A stretch of 64,000 nucleotides of DNA from assembly GCA_021732005.1 (NCBI GenBank), contig JAKFVT010000059.1:124001-188000 (forward strand). The letters are read 5' to 3'. Position numbers and translations under genes: made by a program. This DNA is from Mycobacterium sp. (GTDB lineage Bacteria; Actinomycetota; Actinomycetes; Mycobacteriales; Mycobacteriaceae). Each line of letters opens with the position of its first letter. The first letter of the stretch is position 1. This document shows, piece after piece, positions 17,414-26,454 of the stretch. A model generated the notes under the pieces. It saw only the letters and a list, made by a program, of their open reading frames with translations, searched no databases and was not told the DNA's origin.

Positions 17414-19158
17414 GCGACGCTTGCGGAGCGAATCAACAGCAGATGACAGAGTTCGACCATTCCGTCGACGTCCTCGTCATCGGCTCTGGCGCGGGCGGTA
17501 TGACCGCGGCGCTGCGCGCTGACGCGTTGGGGCTCGACACCCTGATCGTGGAGAAGTCGCCCAAATTCGGCGGATCCTCGGCACTGTCCGGCGGCGGGAT
17601 CTGGGTACCTGGTGCGCCGTCGCAGCGCAAGTCCGGCTACTGCCCGGATCCCGACGGAGTGTTCACCTACCTCAAGACCATCACCGGCGGTCTGGTCAGT
17701 GACGAACGGCTGCGCGCCTACGTCGACAATGCCCCCGACATGATGGAGTTCCTCGAAAACTCCAGCGACTGGTTCGAATTCGTGTGGAAGCCGGGATACG
17801 CCGACTACTACCCCGAACTGCCCGGCGGATCTGAACGCGGCAGCACCATCAACGTGCCCGAGATCGACCTGCGCAAGCTCGGCGACGAGGAGGCGAACCT
17901 TCTTGCGCCACTCGCTTTGGCGCCGAAGGGAATCTGGTTCGCTCCCAAGGATCTGCGGCTGTTCTACCAGGTCCGGCAGAACTGGCGTGGTAAAGCTGTG
18001 CTGCTAAAGCTGATCTGGCGGATGTTCCGGGCCCGGGTGTTCGGCGACCGGATGGCGGCCATCGGGCAATCCCTGATGGCGCGGATGCGGCTGGCGCTCA
18101 GAGAAAAGGACATCCCGCTGTGGTTGTCGGCGCCGATGACCGAGCTGATCACCGACGTCGACGGGAAAGTTGTAGGCGCGGTGGTGGAACGGGCAGGCAA
18201 GCCGCTGCGAATCGCCGCGCGGCGCGGCGTGGTGGTGGCCTCCGGCGGGTTCGATCACGATATGGCCTGGCGCCGTGAGCATCTCCCGGTGCTGGAAAAA
18301 GACTGGAGCTTCGGTAATCCCGCGGCCACCGGTGACGGCATCCGGGCAGGGGAGAAGGTCGGGGCCGCCACGGATCTGCTCGACGAGGCGTGGTGGTTCC
18401 CCGCCATGTGCTGGCCGGACGGCCGCCTGCAGTTCATGCTCAACGAGCGCATGATGCCCGCACAGTTCGTGGTCAATGGCGCCGGGAAGCGGTTCATCAA
18501 CGAGGCCGCGCCCTATATGGACTTCGCGCACGCGATGATCGAAGGGCAGCAGAAAGGTGTGAGTCACATCCCGTGCTGGCTGATCACCGACATCGCGTCG
18601 TTCCACCGGTACGTGGTCGGCGGGCACCTGCCCATTCCGAAGGTGCCGTTCGCGCCGGTGCCCACCGGTCGCAAGATCCCGCCGGCCTGGCTGGACTCCG
18701 GGATCGTCAAGACCGCAGCGACATTCGGTGAGCTGGCGGCCAAGATCGGTGTCCCGGCCGGCGAACTGCAGCGCACCGCCGACCGGTTCAATGAGCTCGC
18801 GCGCCGTGGACACGACGACGACTTCAACCGTGGTGACAGCGCTTACGACAACTACTACGGCGATCCCACGCTGCCCAACCCCAACCTCGCCCCGCTGGGC
18901 AAGCCGCCGTATCTGGCGTTCCAGATCATCCTCGGCGACCTCGGCACCTCGGGTGGCCTGCTCACCGACGAGCACGCCAGGGTGCTACGCGAGGACGGCA
19001 CGGTCATCGGTGGTCTCTACGCAACCGGGAACGCCTCGGCCGCCGTGATGGGCCGCAGCTACGCCGGCGCCGGCGCCACCATCGGACCCGCTATGACGTT
19101 CGGATACGTCGCAGCAGAACACATCTCCCACAATTCCAATCGAGAGGTAACCGCATGA
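17410..19158 (+). CDS. FAD-binding dehydrogenase (KstD/fumarate reductase-like)
   Basis: The 582-residue flavoprotein has VLVIGSGAGGMTAALRADALG (near 21-41), EKSPKFGGSSALSGGGIWVPG, and the C-terminal FAD motif YATGNASAAVMGRSYAGAGATIGPA. It belongs to the same family as 11376-12983 but is longer. A role in desaturating or reducing a side chain or ring before meta-cleavage is plausible because it is coupled (ATGA overlaps on both sides) into the mhp-like operon. It could act on steroid-like or phenylpropenoid substrates; the sequence does not decide. Confidence 0.83.
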   Translation: MSDACGANQQQMTEFDHSVDVLVIGSGAGGMTAALRADALGLDTLIVEKSPKFGGSSALSGGGIWVPGAPSQRKSGYCPDPDGVFTYLKTITGGLVSDERLRAYVDNAPDMMEFLENSSDWFEFVWKPGYADYYPELPGGSERGSTINVPEIDLRKLGDEEANLLAPLALAPKGIWFAPKDLRLFYQVRQNWRGKAVLLKLIWRMFRARVFGDRMAAIGQSLMARMRLALREKDIPLWLSAPMTELITDVDGKVVGAVVERAGKPLRIAARRGVVVASGGFDHDMAWRREHLPVLEKDWSFGNPAATGDGIRAGEKVGAATDLLDEAWWFPAMCWPDGRLQFMLNERMMPAQFVVNGAGKRFINEAAPYMDFAHAMIEGQQKGVSHIPCWLITDIASFHRYVVGGHLPIPKVPFAPVPTGRKIPPAWLDSGIVKTAATFGELAAKIGVPAGELQRTADRFNELARRGHDDDFNRGDSAYDNYYGDPTLPNPNLAPLGKPPYLAFQIILGDLGTSGGLLTDEHARVLREDGTVIGGLYATGNASAAVMGRSYAGAGATIGPAMTFGYVAAEHISHNSNREVTA

Positions 19159-20465
19159 AGATCTCGCTGTTCTACGAGTTTCCGCTGCCGCGGCCGTGGT
19201 CGGAGGATGACGAGCACCAGCTGTTCCAGCATGGCCTCGACGAGGTGGAACTCGCGGACAAGGCTGGGTTCTCCACCGTGTGGCTCACCGAGCACCACTT
19301 CCTGGAGGAGTACTGCCACTCCACCGCCCCGGAGATGTTCCTGGCGGCAGCCAGCCAGCGCACCAAGAACATTCGGCTCGGTTTCGGCGTGATGCACCTG
19401 CCGCCGCCGATCAACCATCCGGCACGCATCGCCGAGCGGGTCGCCACCCTGGACCACTTGTCGAACGGCCGGGTCGAGTTCGGCACCGGCGAAGGCTCGT
19501 CGGTCGCCGAGCTGGGTGGCTTCGACATCGACCCCGCCGACAAGCGCACCATGTGGGAAGAAGCGCTCGAGGTGTCGATCCGGTGTATGACCGAGGCGCC
19601 GTTCACCGGTTTCAAGGGTGAGCACGTCCAGATGCCGGCCCGCAACGTCGTCCCGAAGCCGCTGCAGAGCCCGCACCCGCCGGTCTGGGTGGCCTGCACC
19701 CGCCCGTCGTCAGTCCAGATGGCCGCCCAGAAAGCCATCGGCGCACTGAGTTTCGCCTACACCGGTCCGGAGGCTCTCAAGGAGCGGGTGGACGGCTACT
19801 ACAAGGAGTTCGAGGAGCAGGGCACGCCCGTCACCCCGGCGATCAACCCGAACCTGCTCGCGATCGGCGGTGACCTGTCGATGATGGTGGCCAAGACCGA
19901 TGAGGAGGCGCTCAAGCGGATCGGGATCGGCGGCGGCTTCTTCTCATTCGGCATCATGCACTACTACATCAACGGCATGCACACCCCCGGTCGCACCGGG
20001 GTGTGGGAGCTGTACGAGAAGGCGGTCAAGGACGATCCGACGCTGGCGTACGGCCCGGGCCGCGGGGCGATCGGTTCCCCCGATACGGTGCGCGAGTTCT
20101 TGCGTGGCTACGAGGCCAGCGGTGTCGACGAGATCATCCTGCTGCTCAACCCGCGCAGTCACGAGGGCACGATGGAGTCCATCGAGATCATGGGCAAGGA
20201 GATCTTGCCGGAATTCATCGAACGCGACGAAAAGGCGGTCAAGGACAAGGCCAAGCGCCTGGCACCGGTGATCGACAAGGTCGAGGCTCGCCGCCAGCCG
20301 TCGGAGGCTCCGTTTTTCGACGAGACCTACGCCTTCGGTGGATTGCCCACCGGCCGGGGTGGAAAGTTCACCGCCGGTGAGATTCCCGAGGCGATGGCCG
20401 AGATCAACGAAGGCCGCGTGAAGGCCGCGCAGTTGGAGAAGGAGAAGCGGGAGCAGGCCAAGTAG
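19155..20465 (+). CDS. LLM-class flavin-dependent oxidoreductase (bacterial luciferase-like)
   Basis: This 436-residue luciferase-like TIM barrel has LTEHHFLEEYCHS (near 44-56), the cofactor-site region MHLPPPINHPARIAERVATLDHLSNGRVEFGTGEG, and PVWVACTRPSSVQMAAQKAIG. This EHH-type subgroup usually uses FMNH2 supplied by a reductase; F420 cannot be excluded. The C-terminus is an extended charged helix (EINEGRVKAAQLEKEKREQAK). RBS GAGAGGTAAC precedes the ATG. It is inside the mhp-like operon and may be a monooxygenase acting upstream of ring hydroxylation. Confidence 0.82.
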   Translation: MKISLFYEFPLPRPWSEDDEHQLFQHGLDEVELADKAGFSTVWLTEHHFLEEYCHSTAPEMFLAAASQRTKNIRLGFGVMHLPPPINHPARIAERVATLDHLSNGRVEFGTGEGSSVAELGGFDIDPADKRTMWEEALEVSIRCMTEAPFTGFKGEHVQMPARNVVPKPLQSPHPPVWVACTRPSSVQMAAQKAIGALSFAYTGPEALKERVDGYYKEFEEQGTPVTPAINPNLLAIGGDLSMMVAKTDEEALKRIGIGGGFFSFGIMHYYINGMHTPGRTGVWELYEKAVKDDPTLAYGPGRGAIGSPDTVREFLRGYEASGVDEIILLLNPRSHEGTMESIEIMGKEILPEFIERDEKAVKDKAKRLAPVIDKVEARRQPSEAPFFDETYAFGGLPTGRGGKFTAGEIPEAMAEINEGRVKAAQLEKEKREQAK

Positions 20466-20477
20466 TCCGCGAAGAAC

Positions 20478-21290
20478 ATGGCCCACATCGATGATCTGCT
20501 GCGGTATGACGGCCGCCGCGTGGTGGTCACCGGTTGCGCGTCGGGGATCGGCGCGCAGCTATGTGAGCAGCTGACCGACCTGGGCGCCGAGGTGGTCGGC
20601 CTCGATGTGCGCCGTCCGGCCAGCGAGCTGGTCGAGTTCGTGGAACTCGATCTGGCTGATCCCGGCTCGATCGACCGGGCGGTGGACGCGGCCGGCGATC
20701 CCGTCGACGCGCTGTTCAACGTTGCCGGAGTGTCCTCGGGGGTCGGTGACCCGGTGTTGGTCATGACGATCAACTTCCTGGGGACCAGGCATCTCACCGA
20801 GGCGATGCGGCCGAAGTTGAGGCCCGGGTCGTCGATCGTTTCAGTGTCCTCGCTGGCCGCCGCGAACTACCGTGAGAACCTGCCCCAGGCGGCCGGCTTA
20901 CTGGCGACGGGATCGATGGCAGAGGGTATCCGGTGGTGCCACGACAATCCCGACGCGCTGGCCGACGGCGGTTACCGGCTGTCCAAGGAGGCGATCATCG
21001 GCTACACGGTCACCAATGCCGTGCCGCTGGGCGCCAGGGGCATTCGGATCAATTGCAGTGGACCGGGTGTCACCGAGACCCCGATCCTCGACCAGCTGCG
21101 GTCGGCGTATGGGCAGGGCCGGCTCGACGACATCCCCAAACCTCTGGGCCGGGTGTCGAACGCGGCCGAGCAGGCGGCGGTGCTGGCATTTCTGGGCAGC
21201 GAGGCCGCCGGCTACATCACCGGTCAGGTCATCTGGGCCGACGGCGGCAATATCGCGGCACGCCAAGCCGCCGACTACGAGAAGGGATGA
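20478..21290 (+). CDS. Short-chain dehydrogenase (coniferyl-alcohol dehydrogenase-like)
   Basis: This 270-residue classical SDR has VVVTGCASGIGAQLCEQL (near 15-32), LFNVAGVSS, a SVSSLAAANYREN segment and a YRLSKEAIIGYT active site (YxxxK). The insert between the Ser and Tyr motifs and the C-terminal GYITGQVIWADGG are typical of 3-alpha-HSD/coniferyl-alcohol dehydrogenase-type SDRs. Oxidation of a side-chain alcohol on an aromatic ring fits the cluster. It follows the LLM gene by 12 bases and overlaps the next start by ATGA. Confidence 0.82.
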   Translation: MAHIDDLLRYDGRRVVVTGCASGIGAQLCEQLTDLGAEVVGLDVRRPASELVEFVELDLADPGSIDRAVDAAGDPVDALFNVAGVSSGVGDPVLVMTINFLGTRHLTEAMRPKLRPGSSIVSVSSLAAANYRENLPQAAGLLATGSMAEGIRWCHDNPDALADGGYRLSKEAIIGYTVTNAVPLGARGIRINCSGPGVTETPILDQLRSAYGQGRLDDIPKPLGRVSNAAEQAAVLAFLGSEAAGYITGQVIWADGGNIAARQAADYEKG

Positions 21291-22285
21291 CCAGCGTGGC
21301 CAGCATGAGCGATTTCCGTCGGGTTGCCGACGACGTCCGTAACTGGGGGCGGTGGGGCGACGACGACGAGCTCGGCACGCTGAACTTCATCACTCCCGAG
21401 AAGGTCGCTCAGGCAGCCGCAACGGTTCAGCATGGCAAGGTGTTTCCGCTCGGCGTCGACTTCGGTTCGTCTGGCCCGCAGGGGGCGTTCCAGTACCGCC
21501 AGAACCCCACTCATGTGATGACGATCGACGGTGGCGACGCCAACACGCTGCTGGAGTACGGGCCCTCGTGGCTGCGCAATCCTGCGGCCGTGCAGCTGAG
21601 CGGGTATTCCACGGCCGGGCCGATGCGATTCAACGACGACATGATCATCATGCCGCTGCAGGCTGCCACGCAGTGGGATGCGCTGTCGCACGTGTACTAC
21701 GAGGACAAGCTGTACAACGGCTTTCCCGCGGACTCGGTGACCAGTCTCGGTGCGTATTACCTGGGCATCGACAAGGTCGCCGGCTTGGGCATCACGTCCC
21801 GCGGTGTCCTGCTGGACATCGTGAAGTTGCGCGGGGTACCGACGTTCTGTGAACTCGGTGAGCCGATCACGCCGGCCGAACTCGATGAGGCGGCCCGCAG
21901 GCAGGGCGTCACCATCGAACCGGGCGACATCGTGCTCGTCCGAACAGGTTGGTGGGCACGTTTTTTGGAGACCAACGACGGACGGGAGCCCGGCGCGGGA
22001 TTGGATTGGACGTGCGCGTCGTGGCTGCACGATCATCAGGTCGCCGCGGTGGCGGCCGACAATCTTATGGTGGAGAACCCGGCGTCCGGCGTCGACGGCA
22101 CCATCCTGCCGATGCACATGCTGTGCCTGCGGGATATGGGCTTGATGCTGGGCGAGTACTGGAACCTCACCGAGCTGGCCGCCGATTGCGCAGCCGACGG
22201 TCGCTACGAATTCCAGCTCGTCGCACCGCCGCTGTCCGTCACCGGCGCTGTCGGGTCGCCGGTCAACCCGATCGCGATCAAGTGA
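21287..22285 (+). CDS. Cyclase family protein (kynurenine formamidase-like fold)
   Basis: The 332-residue protein has the cyclase-family layout: NWGRWGDDDELGTLNFITPE near the N-terminus, then QAATQWDALSHVYYEDKLYNG, where the Asp and His of QWDALSH are the expected metal-ligand region, and VLVRTGWWARF. Related enzymes are metal-dependent amidases or lactonases. ATG 21287 overlaps the SDR stop (ATGA), and the stop overlaps the next GTG (GTGA). In this operon it may hydrolyse a lactone or amide intermediate; that is inference. Confidence 0.8.
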   Translation: MTSVASMSDFRRVADDVRNWGRWGDDDELGTLNFITPEKVAQAAATVQHGKVFPLGVDFGSSGPQGAFQYRQNPTHVMTIDGGDANTLLEYGPSWLRNPAAVQLSGYSTAGPMRFNDDMIIMPLQAATQWDALSHVYYEDKLYNGFPADSVTSLGAYYLGIDKVAGLGITSRGVLLDIVKLRGVPTFCELGEPITPAELDEAARRQGVTIEPGDIVLVRTGWWARFLETNDGREPGAGLDWTCASWLHDHQVAAVAADNLMVENPASGVDGTILPMHMLCLRDMGLMLGEYWNLTELAADCAADGRYEFQLVAPPLSVTGAVGSPVNPIAIK

Positions 22286-23106
22286 GCCATCAGCATCGGA
22301 CCCTCGTCGTCGACGGCCTGGCGACACATTTCCTCGAGGCGGGGGAGGGCGAACCCGTCCTACTCCTGCACGGCGGCGAGTTCGGGGTGAGTGCCGAAAT
22401 TGGTTGGGAGAGATTGATTCCCGAACTGTCCCGGCATTACCGGGTGTTGGCCCCGGACATGCTCGGTTTCGGCGACTCGGCCAAGGTCGTCGATTTCACC
22501 GATGGGCGGGGCATGCGGATCCGGCACATCGCCCGGTTCTGTGCGCTGCTGGGCATCGACTCGGCGCATTTCGTGGGCAACTCGATGGGTGCCATCAACC
22601 TGTTGGTGGACATGACCTCGGAGTCGCCGTTGCTGCCGGTGCGCAGTGCGGTCACGATCTGCGGCGGCGGTGAGATCCAGAAGAACCGGCACACCACCGC
22701 TCTCTACGAGTACGACGCCACCTTCGAGGCGATGCGCGCGATCGTCGAGGCCTTGTTCTTCGACGCCTCGTACCCCGCCGACGAGGATTACGTGCGGCGA
22801 CGGTACGAGTCGAGTGTCGCTCCCGGTGCCTGGGAGTCACTGGCGGCAGCCAGGTTTCGGCGCCCCGGCCTCGATGTCCCGCCGACCCCGTCCAGCAAGC
22901 GGGCCTACGAGCGCATCGCCGTGCCGGTGCTGGTGGTGGAGGGGGCCGGCGACAAGCTGCTGCCCTCGGGCTGGGCCGCCGAGATCGCCGCGCAGATCAC
23001 TCAGGGACGTTCGGCGGTCATCGATGATGCCGGGCACTGCCCACAGATCGAACAGCCCGAGGTGCTGACCGACCTGTTGCTCGACTTCTTTGCTGCGGTC
23101 AGATGA
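22282..23106 (+). CDS. Alpha/beta hydrolase (possible second C-C bond hydrolase)
   Basis: This 274-residue alpha/beta hydrolase has VLLLHGGEFGVSAE (oxyanion region), DMLGFGDSAK, nucleophile elbow GNSMGA, an acid in VVEGAGDKLLPSG and His in DDAGHCPQIEQPE. The HGGEFG pattern with a long following segment resembles meta-cleavage hydrolases of the MhpC/BphD group, so the operon may carry two such activities. The start is GTG 22282, overlapping the previous stop. Its stop overlaps the 3' end of the convergent gene at 23099 by 8 bases. Confidence 0.8.
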   Translation: MSHQHRTLVVDGLATHFLEAGEGEPVLLLHGGEFGVSAEIGWERLIPELSRHYRVLAPDMLGFGDSAKVVDFTDGRGMRIRHIARFCALLGIDSAHFVGNSMGAINLLVDMTSESPLLPVRSAVTICGGGEIQKNRHTTALYEYDATFEAMRAIVEALFFDASYPADEDYVRRRYESSVAPGAWESLAAARFRRPGLDVPPTPSSKRAYERIAVPVLVVEGAGDKLLPSGWAAEIAAQITQGRSAVIDDAGHCPQIEQPEVLTDLLLDFFAAVR

Positions 23107-23584
23107 GTTGGAAGCTGTCCCCGCCACTGCGGCTGAACGCTTCGGTAGCACACTCCACAGGTGTGCCACCTGCGAGCGTCACGGCGTACCGCTTGAACAG
23201 CCGTGCGGCGTGGCTGGACCGGTGTTCCGCAGCCGCGAACCCTGACGAGCCCGGTGTCTTCTCCCCAAACACGATCACCTCGCCGCCCGGTAGTTCAAGC
23301 ATTCTCCGAATATGCTGTTGGGTCCCGCGATCGTCGATGTACAAATCTGCGGCCACTGCAAGAACTGCCGGCTGAGAGACATATTCGACGGTTGTCAGGA
23401 GAGTCGACAGGGATGCCGTTTGGGCGCCAAGGATCTGCAGCGGCCGATCGTCGGGACAACGCTCAACGCCGACCCGCACATCCCACCCAGACATCACAGC
23501 ATCGAAGATCAACCCCCCCAGCGATGCGATGAGATCAGACGTCTCTCGAGCGAGGACATGGAGGCGGTAGCGGCCGGTGCTCAT
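23099..23584 (-). CDS. Hypothetical protein (161 residues)
   Basis: I do not recognise this protein. Starting at ATG 23584 it reads MSTGRYRLHVLARETSDLIA and continues as a compact alpha/beta protein (LGGLIFDAVMSGWDVRV; PAVLAVAADLYIDDRGTQQH; GEVIVFGEK). There is no signal peptide, membrane segment or metal motif. The strand-helix spacing resembles a small nucleotide- or ligand-binding domain, but that is only an impression. It is 14 bases downstream of the P450 gene on the same strand. Longer starts upstream overlap the P450 end and are not used. Confidence 0.6.
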   Translation of the reverse strand: MSTGRYRLHVLARETSDLIASLGGLIFDAVMSGWDVRVGVERCPDDRPLQILGAQTASLSTLLTTVEYVSQPAVLAVAADLYIDDRGTQQHIRRMLELPGGEVIVFGEKTPGSSGFAAAEHRSSHAARLFKRYAVTLAGGTPVECATEAFSRSGGDSFQLI

Positions 23585-23597
23585 CGGGCTGCTGCGG

Positions 23598-24959
23598 TCA
23601 ATCGACGACCGCAGCTTCCTTGCGCTCTGTGATGGGACGAGCGAGCTCTTGTTCGTCGCAAAGCCGTTGTAAGTGATCAACGGTTTCATCGAGTCCGGCA
23701 CCGAGACGTCTGCCAGGCGTGAAGTTGGCGGGTAGATGACGCATGCCCTGAATCACGCCGATTGTGTCGTAATGCACGGTTCGGTCGGGGTCGCATTGAT
23801 AATCAGGCATACGTTCGATAACCGCCGTCACCATGGATTTGAACAGCGATCTCGCGACATTTGAGCCGACGCATCGATGTACGCCGATGCCGAAGCTGAA
23901 GTGCCGGTTACCCTTCCGATCGAGCACGACCTCGTCCGGGTTGGGGAAGGTCGACGGGTCGCGGTTGGCCATAGCCCATGAAATCCAAAGCCGCTCGCCT
24001 TCGTGAAGGGTCGCTCCCTCGAACTCGACATCTTCGGAGAACGTGCGGCCATTGCCTGGTGCCGGTGTGAAGAAGCGCAGGAATTCCTCGGTTGCGGTGG
24101 CAAGCATCTTGTCCCCTTCCCGCGCCAGTCGACTGCGTTGGTCGGAATGTTGGGAAAGCCATTCCAACGAGTGGGCGGTCAGTGCCGTCGTGGTGTCGAA
24201 CCCGCCACCGATGATCAGGCCCAGGTTCCCGAGGATTTCGACATCAGGCGCCGGCTTGCCGTCGATCTGGAGGCCGAGCAACGCGTTTACCAGTCCAGGC
24301 CTGGGGTTTTCGCGAATCTCGAGCATGCTGGCTTCAAGGTCCGCGCGCATCCTCTGGTGCATTGCAGCTACGCGGGGTGCATCTGGTGAATGCTCGGGAG
24401 TGTAGACGGCCGCGTGAGTCGGTTCGCTGTACAGCCTCCACTTCTTAAGCGGAATACCCATCATCGCCAGGGTGAATACCGCGGGTACGACGTTGGCGAG
24501 ATCATCGACGAAGTCGATACTGCCCATCTCAATGCGCTCGTCGATGGCACCCCGAACCAGCTCGTTGATGAAGGGTTTCCAACGATCGATCGCTGCGGGG
24601 GAGAGGTACGGGTTCAATGCGCTGCGGTATACCCGATGTTCCGGGTCGTCCATTTCCAGGATCCCGCCGCGGGTTGCCCCCTGACGTTGTGGGCTGGGAA
24701 TTGAGATTCCCTTGTAACCCCTGCGCTCTCGACGGATGTCGTGGTCATTGGACACATGCGGGCAGCGAGCTAGTTCGAAAACTTCCTTGCTTCCGGCCGC
24801 AACCCAGTGGCCACCGTAGGTATCGGACCAAGCGAGAGGACACTTCCTGTGCATCTCGCGGGTGATCTCCGCAAAACGATCTCGATATTCGGGTGTGTGT
24901 CGGTCGAAGTGATAGTGCTCTGCATGGTTTGTCGGAGGCGCCGGCCTGTCAGCATTCAA
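23598..24959 (-). CDS. Cytochrome P450
   Basis: This 453-residue P450 has an I-helix GGGFDTTTALT in place of the usual AGxDTT, EEFLRF for the ExxR motif, and heme-binding FSFGIGVHRCVGSNVAR with the Cys thiolate. It needs external ferredoxin; none is encoded beside it. The TTG at 24959 is the likely start because AAGGA lies eight bases upstream and no ATG or GTG in frame precedes conserved sequence. It is 92 bases downstream of the amidohydrolase on the same strand, probably co-transcribed. Base composition looks less GC-rich than its neighbours. Confidence 0.88.
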   Translation of the reverse strand: MNADRPAPPTNHAEHYHFDRHTPEYRDRFAEITREMHRKCPLAWSDTYGGHWVAAGSKEVFELARCPHVSNDHDIRRERRGYKGISIPSPQRQGATRGGILEMDDPEHRVYRSALNPYLSPAAIDRWKPFINELVRGAIDERIEMGSIDFVDDLANVVPAVFTLAMMGIPLKKWRLYSEPTHAAVYTPEHSPDAPRVAAMHQRMRADLEASMLEIRENPRPGLVNALLGLQIDGKPAPDVEILGNLGLIIGGGFDTTTALTAHSLEWLSQHSDQRSRLAREGDKMLATATEEFLRFFTPAPGNGRTFSEDVEFEGATLHEGERLWISWAMANRDPSTFPNPDEVVLDRKGNRHFSFGIGVHRCVGSNVARSLFKSMVTAVIERMPDYQCDPDRTVHYDTIGVIQGMRHLPANFTPGRRLGAGLDETVDHLQRLCDEQELARPITERKEAAVVD

Positions 24960-25051
24960 CGTGTTGTCCTTCTGGGTTTCTCGCGGTCAGGGTGGTTGGC
25001 AGTTCTCTCGCTGTGTCGCGATTCGAACCGCTGGCCGCACGTGTCGGTGGG

Positions 25052-26314
25052 TCAGGCTTTGGTGAGTTGCTTTTCGGCGTAGCGGGCGGCCCACTCCTTG
25101 CGCGAGCGGATCGAGGTGTCGACGTCGGCGCCCTTGGCGCGCAGGCTCTTCACCGTCGCCTGGTCTTTGGCGGTGCGGGCGAAGGGATCCCAGCTGAAGA
25201 ACCGGCAGGAGTTCTCCCAGGTGATCTTGTTGATGTCGGAGTCCGACGCGCCGGCAGCGTTCAGCTCGGCGAGGACCTGTTCGGGTGCGTCGGGCCAGAA
25301 GCAGTCCGAGTGCGGGTAGTCGCACTCCCAGGCGATGATGTCGATGCCGATCTCGTGCCGTAGCTTCAGCGACGTCTTGTCGGTGACGTAGCAGGCCAGC
25401 GAGTGGTCCCGGAACACCTCGCTGGGCAGCTTGCCTCCGAAGTCGCGGCGAAGCCACTTCTGGTTGGTGTAGTGCCGGTCGCAGCGATCCAGATAGAACG
25501 GGATCCACCCGATACCGCCCTCGGAGAACGCGAACTTCAGGTTAGGGTAGGTCCGCATTGCCGGGCCCCACAACAAATCTTGGGCACACATCGCCGAGAT
25601 CTGGGTGGCCAGGACGATCAGGTTGTCGATCGGGGCGTCCGGCGCCATCGAGATCGCCCCGAAGCCGGTGCCGATGTGCAGGCACATCACCACGTCCTCG
25701 TCGGAGAGCGTCTGAAAGACCGGTCCCCAGTAGTTCAGGTCGTGGTAGCTGGGCAGGCCCTCCAGGTGCGGCAGTTCGGGCATGGTGACCGCCCGGCAGC
25801 CCTTCGCCGCGACACGGCGGATCTCGTTGCACATGCCCTCGGGCGTCCACGTCGGAAGGATCGCGATCGGGATGAAGCGGTCCGGGTACGAGCCGGCCCA
25901 CTCGTCGATGTGCCAGTCGTTGTAGGCCGACACCATCACCAGCGTCACGTCTTCGCGGGTCATGTTCAGGTGCCGGGCGGAGAATCCGGTGAAGGTCGGG
26001 AAGCACATCGAGGCGAGGATGCCGTTGCGGTTCATGTCGCGCACCCGCTCGTGGACGTCGTAGACACCCGGACGCATCTCGGCGAAGCCGGCCGGATCGC
26101 GGCCCCACTCCTCGGGTGGCCAGGACACCACGGCGTTCAGCCCGCTGACACCCTGGGGGCGGCCCTGGTACATCCACTGATCGACGCCGTGTGCGTCAGT
26201 GACGACGATCGGGGCCTCGGACTTGTACTTGGCGGGGACGTGGTTGAGGAACATGTCGGGCGGCTCCACGACATGGTCGTCAATGCTCACCAAAATCAGA
26301 TCGTCGACATTCAT
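25052..26314 (-). CDS. Amidohydrolase family 2 protein (metal-dependent TIM barrel)
   Basis: The 420-residue protein starts with the beta-strand-1 metal motif ILVSIDDHVVEPPDMF (near 6-21), has CLHIGTGFG mid-protein (a strand-5 His candidate) and AWECDYPHSDCFWPD near the C-terminus (a strand-8 Asp candidate). Family members include ACMSD-like decarboxylases and ring-opening hydrolases. A 16-bp-arm palindrome lies 62 bases upstream and matches one in front of the TetR gene, so TetR control is likely. The gene sits between the TetR gene and a P450 on the minus strand. Confidence 0.83.
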   Translation of the reverse strand: MNVDDLILVSIDDHVVEPPDMFLNHVPAKYKSEAPIVVTDAHGVDQWMYQGRPQGVSGLNAVVSWPPEEWGRDPAGFAEMRPGVYDVHERVRDMNRNGILASMCFPTFTGFSARHLNMTREDVTLVMVSAYNDWHIDEWAGSYPDRFIPIAILPTWTPEGMCNEIRRVAAKGCRAVTMPELPHLEGLPSYHDLNYWGPVFQTLSDEDVVMCLHIGTGFGAISMAPDAPIDNLIVLATQISAMCAQDLLWGPAMRTYPNLKFAFSEGGIGWIPFYLDRCDRHYTNQKWLRRDFGGKLPSEVFRDHSLACYVTDKTSLKLRHEIGIDIIAWECDYPHSDCFWPDAPEQVLAELNAAGASDSDINKITWENSCRFFSWDPFARTAKDQATVKSLRAKGADVDTSIRSRKEWAARYAEKQLTKA

Positions 26315-26375
26315 AAATACGCGCCTTACCAGGTGAGAAGTTCTGCCCCGATTTTTGCAGCGGCGAACGGCCGCT

Positions 26376-26411
26376 CCGACTCTTACTCTAAAGTATTAGA
26401 GTAAGAGTCGG
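26376..26411. promoter_or_regulatory. 36-bp perfect palindrome: TetR operator candidate for the amidohydrolase
   Basis: The left arm CCGACTCTTACTCTAA (26376-26391) and right arm TTAGAGTAAGAGTCGG (26396-26411) are perfect complements around the loop AGTA. The core ACTCTAA-N4-TTAGAGT is repeated exactly at 27155-27172, upstream of the TetR gene. The palindrome is between the TetR stop and the amidohydrolase start. It may also act as a TetR terminator, but the shared core argues for an operator. Confidence 0.75.
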
Positions 26412-26454
26412 CAAGCCTGATCTTCAGCTGACTCCGGTTGCGGGCTCGGCGATC

